Source: Atopomonas sediminilitoris
GTDB taxonomy: Bacteria > Pseudomonadota > Gammaproteobacteria > Pseudomonadales > Pseudomonadaceae
Assembly (NCBI RefSeq): GCF_022601735.1
Contig: NZ_JAKUMM010000011.1
Coordinates: 1-64,000, forward strand
DNA length: 64,000 nt
Direction: 5' to 3'
The position numbers and the translations under genes were made by a program. Under the pieces are notes generated by a model, which saw nothing but the letters and a program-made list of their open reading frames with translations, made no database searches and was not told where the DNA came from. Positions 59,908-64,000 of this stretch are shown here, one piece after another (position 1 is the stretch's first letter; the number at the start of each line of letters is the position of its first letter).

Positions 59908-60212
59908 GCACGACCCTACATATCCTCAGTCACTCGCCGTTTAGCGATTTACGCCTAAGCAGCTGCCTGCGCGTGCTCAACGCTGACGACGCACTGCTGC
60001 TATGCGGCGATGCGGTGTTAGCACTCCAAGCCGACACTGCTCACAGCGCAGCGCTAGAGTTAATGCCGGACAGCATTGGTCTTTTTGTTTTGGCTGAAGA
60101 CTTGGCCGCACGAAGCTTTATCGACACCGTACCTGCGCGGATTCGCATCGTGGACTACCAAGCCTTTGTCGACCTGACCCTGGCCTTTGATAAGGTCAAT
60201 AGCTGGACATGA
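59904..60212 (+). CDS. tusB: Sulfurtransferase complex subunit TusB
   Basis: A 102-residue DsrH-type protein (TTLHILSHSPFSDLRLSSCL, DALLLCGDAVLAL, RIVDYQAFVDLTLAFDKVNS). The GTG start at 59904 overlaps the tusC stop. It completes TusBCD. The stop overlaps tusE. Confidence 0.9.
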   Translation: MSTTLHILSHSPFSDLRLSSCLRVLNADDALLLCGDAVLALQADTAHSAALELMPDSIGLFVLAEDLAARSFIDTVPARIRIVDYQAFVDLTLAFDKVNSWT

Positions 60213-60547
60213 GTTCGCTCGATCTAGCCGACGGCAGCACGCTAGCCCTCGATAAAGATGGCTTCTTGGCCGATTTCAACCAATGGTCACCCGCGGCCGC
60301 CCAAGCCCTAGCCCAATTAGAAGGACTAGCGCTCAGCGAAGCGCACTGGCAAGTCATCCACTTGCAGCGGCAGTTTTACGCCACCTTTGAACTCGCACCC
60401 GCTATGCGGCCCTTAGTGAAGTTCATCGCCCAACAGGCAGGCCCAGAGCTCGGCAACAGCCTGCGCCTGAACCAACTATTTCCCGGTAGCCCCGCCAAAC
60501 TTTCTGCACGTCTGGCCGGCCTACCCAAACCGAATAATTGCTTATGA
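60209..60547 (+). CDS. tusE: Sulfur carrier TusE (DsrC family)
   Basis: A 112-residue DsrC-family protein: LALDKDGFLADFNQWSPAAA, LSEAHWQVIHLQRQFYATFE, LNQLFPGSPAKLSARLAGLP, and the essential penultimate cysteine in PNNCL. TusE accepts sulfur from TusD and hands it to MnmA. Coupled by ATGA overlaps on both sides. Confidence 0.93.
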   Translation: MSSLDLADGSTLALDKDGFLADFNQWSPAAAQALAQLEGLALSEAHWQVIHLQRQFYATFELAPAMRPLVKFIAQQAGPELGNSLRLNQLFPGSPAKLSARLAGLPKPNNCL

Positions 60548-61521
60548 CCCTGATAACGCCTTCCGAACACCCCTTCGCCGCTTACGTACGCATTCTTGGC
60601 AAAGGCCAACGCGGCTCACGCGGGCTTACTCGTGATGAAGCCGAGCACGCCATGGGCATGGTCATGCAAGAGCAAGTGACCGCTGAGCAACTCGGCGCCT
60701 TTCTTATGCTGCTTCGCTTTAAAGAAGAGTCCCCTGAAGAGCTGGCCGGCTTTTGCAGCGCGGTACGCCAACACACGCAAGCACCGGCTATTGACGTTGA
60801 TTTTGACTGGCCAAGCTATGCGGGCAAAAAACGCCAACTCAACTGGTACTTGCTAGCAGCCAAATGCTTGGCACAACAGGGTTATCGTATTTTCATGCAC
60901 GGTGGTGGCGCCCACACTGCCGGCCGCCTGTACAGCGAAGCCTTGCTAGCGGCGCTGGATATCCAAAGCTGCCAAAGCTGGGATGACGTTAGCGCCACGC
61001 TTGATCGCAACAACATCGCCTTTATGCCACTGCAAGCTTGGTCACCGCGCCTGCAGCACATGATCGACCTGCGCAACGTGCTGGGTTTACGCTCACCGAT
61101 CCACTCGCTTGTTCGACTGATTAACCCGTTGTCGGCCCGCTGCGGCTTGCAGAGTATTTTTCATCCTGGCTATCAAGCCGTGCACCAAGAAGCCAGCCGC
61201 CTGCTGGGTGATAATGCTTTGGTGATTAAAGGCGACGGCGGCGAGGTCGAAGTTCGCCCCGATGTCAGTTCCGAATTACTTGGCTGCGGCGAGCAACAGA
61301 GCTGGAGCGAAACCCTGCCGGCACAAACACAACAACGCCTCATGAAGCCCGAGCAACTAGACCCCGAGCACCTAGTACGCGTATGGCGTGGCGATGCCGA
61401 TGATGATTATGGGCAGCTCGCCATTATTGCCACCATGGCTATGGCGCTTCGCGGCCTCGGCACGCCATTCGAGGCGGCGCTCAAACAGGCAGAACAGTTC
61501 TGGCAAAACCGAACGCGCTAA
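60544..61521 (+). CDS. ybiB: TrpD2-like glycosyltransferase family 3 protein (YbiB)
   Basis: A 325-residue protein from ATG 60544, overlapping the tusE stop (ATGA); an upstream TTG is rejected. It has an anthranilate phosphoribosyltransferase-like fold: helical N-terminal domain (RGLTRDEAEHAMGMVMQEQV), KRQLNWYLLAAKCLAQQGYR, MHGGGAHTAGRLYS, FHPGYQAVHQEASRLLG and VIKGDGGEVEVRPD. E. coli YbiB binds nucleic acids and is LexA-linked; enzyme activity is not established. It closes the tus operon and its stop overlaps the convergent gene by 4 bases. Confidence 0.88.
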   Translation: MTLITPSEHPFAAYVRILGKGQRGSRGLTRDEAEHAMGMVMQEQVTAEQLGAFLMLLRFKEESPEELAGFCSAVRQHTQAPAIDVDFDWPSYAGKKRQLNWYLLAAKCLAQQGYRIFMHGGGAHTAGRLYSEALLAALDIQSCQSWDDVSATLDRNNIAFMPLQAWSPRLQHMIDLRNVLGLRSPIHSLVRLINPLSARCGLQSIFHPGYQAVHQEASRLLGDNALVIKGDGGEVEVRPDVSSELLGCGEQQSWSETLPAQTQQRLMKPEQLDPEHLVRVWRGDADDDYGQLAIIATMAMALRGLGTPFEAALKQAEQFWQNRTR

Positions 61522-62348
61522 AGCGGCTGAGCAACAACGGCAGAAACCTTGTTGCGCTGGTGTTCACGCCAAAGCGCCGCGTTGAGCACCAGCACTTCCT
61601 CCGGCACGCCCTCTGCGACCAAACGCAACATTGCTTGCGCCAACTGCCCTCTTAACGCGGCGGTGTTGCAGCTAGAACGATGCGACAAGGTGAGATACAA
61701 GCTCTCAACACTAATAGCCGGCTCTTGCGCCGCTACTTGCTCGCTTAAACCCTGTTTATCAGCATGGGCTTGGCCGGGATAGCGCTCATACAGCACGTAA
61801 TCAATGCGGCCTTTCACCAGCATGGCTAAGGCCTGATCCAGTGAAGGCACCTCATCGATACTGAGGAAATCTTTCGCAAAGCGATCAAATGATTGGCCAA
61901 AGCTGTTGTTGACCACTGTGCCGCCCTGCTTATCGCGCAATGACTCCCAACCACGATACGGCCAGTCCGCCCCTGCACGCTGCCACACCACACTGCTGGT
62001 GGATAAGAACGCCGGATGCACATAATCCATCCAACCGAGTCGCTCGGCGGTTAAAAAAGCGCCGGCTAACATGTCGTAGCGACCGCTTTTAACTTCTTTT
62101 TGCGCCCGCGACCAAGGGCCGGTGTACATCACCTCAACCGCAATTCCAAGCTCACTACCTAATCGCTTGAGCAGGTCAGCGTTAGCACCGATCAGGTGCT
62201 GTTTATCATTGGGGTCGCGCCACAAGTACGGTGGGTACTCAGGATTGCCTGTGACCAATAAGCGATCACACACATGCTCCTGCGCCATTAGCGAAGCACC
62301 CAAAAAAAACTGCAGCAAAAACAGCGACATCAAGCCGGCCTTAAGCAC
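61518..62348 (-). CDS. Periplasmic solute-binding protein (SBP family 3)
   Basis: A 276-residue protein with a signal peptide (residues 1-22, LFLLQFFLGASLMAQ). The mature part has the family 3 pattern (NPEYPPYLWRD, DLLKRLGSELGIAVEVMYTG, GRYDMLAGAFLTAERLGWMD, VNNSFGQSFDRFAKD, MLVKGRIDYVLYERY). Cysteines near the ends (C27; SSCNTAAL) could form a disulfide. No transporter genes adjoin it, so it may be an orphan receptor for a small molecule such as an amino acid. Confidence 0.8.
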   Translation of the reverse strand: MLKAGLMSLFLLQFFLGASLMAQEHVCDRLLVTGNPEYPPYLWRDPNDKQHLIGANADLLKRLGSELGIAVEVMYTGPWSRAQKEVKSGRYDMLAGAFLTAERLGWMDYVHPAFLSTSSVVWQRAGADWPYRGWESLRDKQGGTVVNNSFGQSFDRFAKDFLSIDEVPSLDQALAMLVKGRIDYVLYERYPGQAHADKQGLSEQVAAQEPAISVESLYLTLSHRSSCNTAALRGQLAQAMLRLVAEGVPEEVLVLNAALWREHQRNKVSAVVAQPL

Positions 62349-62427
62349 AGTTAAACTCCTGCAGCCGTGAATTAATCCATCTCTATGCTAGTGTAGCCGA
62401 GCTTGCAGCCCCCTATGGATAGATATC

Positions 62428-63366
62428 ATGCTCAAAAAAATCGGCCTCACCTTGGTGCTATTAATTGTCGGCGCCGGCATTACCCTCTACAGCTACCCAC
62501 CGGCCTTACTCGGCGTAGCGCAACACTATGAACTTCTGCGCGCAGGCTTAAGCGGCGACCAAGCCCGCAGCGGACAAATCAATTACCGCTTTTACCACGG
62601 CGGCCCAGCAGATGCGCCGGTTATCGTGATGATTCACGGTTTTGGCGCTAACAAAGATAACTGGGTACGCATGGCCCGCCACTTCACCCAAGATTATCAA
62701 GTGCTGGCCATTGACCTGCCGGGCTTCGGTGACAGCGACAAACCCGACAACGTGAGTTACGACGTCGGCAGCCAAGCCGAACGCGTGGTTAAGTTGATGG
62801 ACGAGCTTGAAGTAGCGCGCTTTCACGTGGTGGGCAACTCCATGGGCGGGCACATCAGCGCCTTGATCGCCGCGCGCCACCCAGAGCGCATCCTCAGTGT
62901 CGGCTTGATCGACAATGGCGGCATCGAAGCACCCAACAAAAGCGAGCTGTTCATCCGCCTTGAAAAAGGCGAGCCAAATCCGTTGGTGGTCTACAAAGCC
63001 GAAGACTTTGATCAACTGATGGATTTTGTCTTTGTGAAACGTCCACCGCTACCTGCGCCGCTAAAGCAGCACTTTGCTGACGAAGCCCTGGCCAACCAAG
63101 CGATGAATGACAAAATCTTTACCCACCTGCGCGAGCGCTACATCCCGCTAGAGCCCGAGCTGCCCAAAATCAAAGCCCCCACACTGGTGTTATGGGGTGA
63201 TAAAGACCGTGTGCTGGACGTTAGCAGCATCGAGGTGATGAAGCCGCTTTTAGCCAAGCCAACCATTGTTGTCATGAAAGACTGCGGACACGCACCGATG
63301 ATCGAGCGACCAGAAGAAACCGCCGAACACTATCGCCGCTTCTTAACCGCCAACAGCGCCGACTGA
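62428..63366 (+). CDS. Alpha/beta hydrolase, lipase-like, membrane-anchored or exported
   Basis: A 312-residue hydrolase. Residues 1-24 are hydrophobic (IGLTLVLLIVGAGITLYSY) and may be an anchor or signal. The catalytic set is nucleophile S138 in GNSMGG, the acid in GDKDRVLD and histidine in DCGHAPMIERP, with an oxyanion loop MIHGFGANKDNW. It resembles lipases/esterases of the LipA/AXE type often seen in Pseudomonas; the substrate is unknown. It is followed by a strong terminator. Confidence 0.85.
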   Translation: MLKKIGLTLVLLIVGAGITLYSYPPALLGVAQHYELLRAGLSGDQARSGQINYRFYHGGPADAPVIVMIHGFGANKDNWVRMARHFTQDYQVLAIDLPGFGDSDKPDNVSYDVGSQAERVVKLMDELEVARFHVVGNSMGGHISALIAARHPERILSVGLIDNGGIEAPNKSELFIRLEKGEPNPLVVYKAEDFDQLMDFVFVKRPPLPAPLKQHFADEALANQAMNDKIFTHLRERYIPLEPELPKIKAPTLVLWGDKDRVLDVSSIEVMKPLLAKPTIVVMKDCGHAPMIERPEETAEHYRRFLTANSAD

Positions 63367-63381
63367 CGATTAAACAGGCAC

Positions 63382-63414
63382 AAAAAAGGGCATGCCGCGG
63401 CATGCCCTTTTTTA
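63382..63414. terminator. Bidirectional terminator between the hydrolase gene and fadH
   Basis: A perfect palindrome AAAAAAGGGCATGCC / GGCATGCCCTTTTTT with a CG centre; it serves both convergent genes. Confidence 0.95.
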
Positions 63415-63428
63415 TCGTGCGCCAGTGC

Positions 63429-64000
63429 TTACAGCTCAGCCGCCAAACGCGAACCTTGGTTGATTGCACGCTTAGCGTCCAGCTCGGCCGCCACATCAGC
63501 ACCACCAATCAGGTGCACGGACTGATTAGCCGCCAACAGCCCCTCTTGCAATTCGCGCAGCGGCTCTTGGCCGGCACACAGAATCACGGTATCGACGGGC
63601 AATACCTTCGGCTCACCGCCGGCGATGCTCAGATGCAAACCCGCATCGTCGATCTTTAAGTAATCACAGGCGCTGATCATCTGCACTTGCTTGTTTTTCA
63701 GTGTGCTGCGGTGAATCCAGCCTGTGGTTTTACCCAAGCCATCACCCACTTTGCTCTTCTTGCGTTGCAGCAAGAACACTTCACGTGCGGGCTCTTCGTG
63801 CACGGGCTTAACGCCGGCCACACCGCCGCGCGCATTCAGCGCCTGATCGATACCCCACTCTTGCCAGAACGCTTCGCGCGACAAGCTGGTGGACTCGCCT
63901 TTCTGAGTAATCAGCTCCGACACGTCGAAACCAATACCGCCTGCACCGATCACCGCCACTTTATCGCCCACCGGCTTACGACCCAAAATGGCGTCGAGGT
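63429..64000 (-). CDS. fadH: 2,4-dienoyl-CoA reductase, C-terminal part (runs off the window)
   Basis: The visible 190 residues match the C-terminal NAD(P)-binding part of FadH: KVAVIGAGGIGFDVSELIT, LLQRKKSKVGDGLGKTTGWI, HRSTLKNKQVQMISACDYLK, VILCAGQEPLRELQEG and LIGGADVAAELDAKRAINQG. The enzyme (FMN, FAD and 4Fe-4S) reduces 2,4-dienoyl-CoA in the oxidation of polyunsaturated fatty acids. The N-terminal TIM-barrel part lies beyond position 64000. Last three visible genes are single transcription units separated by terminators. Confidence 0.93.
   Translation of the reverse strand, partial: LDAILGRKPVGDKVAVIGAGGIGFDVSELITQKGESTSLSREAFWQEWGIDQALNARGGVAGVKPVHEEPAREVFLLQRKKSKVGDGLGKTTGWIHRSTLKNKQVQMISACDYLKIDDAGLHLSIAGGEPKVLPVDTVILCAGQEPLRELQEGLLAANQSVHLIGGADVAAELDAKRAINQGSRLAAEL

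Overview
The window looks like the chromosome of a Pseudomonas-type gammaproteobacterium of moderate GC content. The right-hand 11 kb has the gene order and protein types of Pseudomonadaceae: dusA, tal, an rssC/rssB pair, a PilZ protein, an mlaA without a lipobox, tRNA-Ser(UGA), a Bax-inhibitor-like yccA, tusDCBE, a TrpD2-like gene, a lipase-like gene and fadH. Species cannot be fixed from the sequence alone.

Layout. (1) 1-1282: end of an integron gene-cassette array: three attC sites, a DUF4166 cassette and a GNAT cassette broken by a stop codon; no integrase gene is in view. (2) 1348-4532: a DUF4437 cupin protein, then a divergent AraC-type regulator / YqhD-type aldehyde reductase pair. (3) 4575-4925: a decayed integrase 5' end back to back with a 36-codon dusA 5' fragment. 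(4) About 4899-53081: a 48-kb genomic island between direct repeats of the start of dusA; the intact dusA lies at its right end, next to a tyrosine integrase. (5) 52996-64000: conserved chromosome.

The island is layered. Its left part holds relics (an antitoxin with two nonsense codons, a pRiA4b-like fragment, a truncated membrane protein) and a small membrane-protein/lipoprotein cluster. At 8.6-22.5 kb is a defence-type locus: hsdM, hsdS, a DNA-binding protein, a Doc toxin, a Fic protein, hsdR and a PLD-nuclease/helicase fusion on one strand, followed by a second Fic protein with its own repeat-rich control region. That is three Fic-fold proteins in or beside one type I restriction-modification locus. 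At 23.4-38.2 kb is a type I secretion locus: a 2979-residue RTX protein, a hypothetical partner, a GT4 glycosyltransferase, an HlyD adaptor and an ABC exporter. At 38.4-45.0 kb is an SOS-controlled umuDC (rulAB-like) operon whose umuC is split after codon 80 by a 4843-bp element with two tyrosine recombinases; this element carries a lineage II chlorite dismutase with its catalytic residues intact and a cupin gene. 45-49 kb is a graveyard of IS3 and IS1182 remnants around three small unknown genes. 49.4-52.9 kb is the mobility end: an Integrase_1-type protein, two unknown genes, a PrtN-like protein and the dusA integrase.

The most interesting points are: the older, decayed integrase/dusA junction at 4.6-4.9 kb, which shows that dusA was occupied at least twice in tandem; the RM locus with three Fic-fold proteins and a PLD-helicase; the chlorite dismutase carried into umuC; and palindromic repeats that have become part of the HsdM protein or separate hsdM from hsdS.
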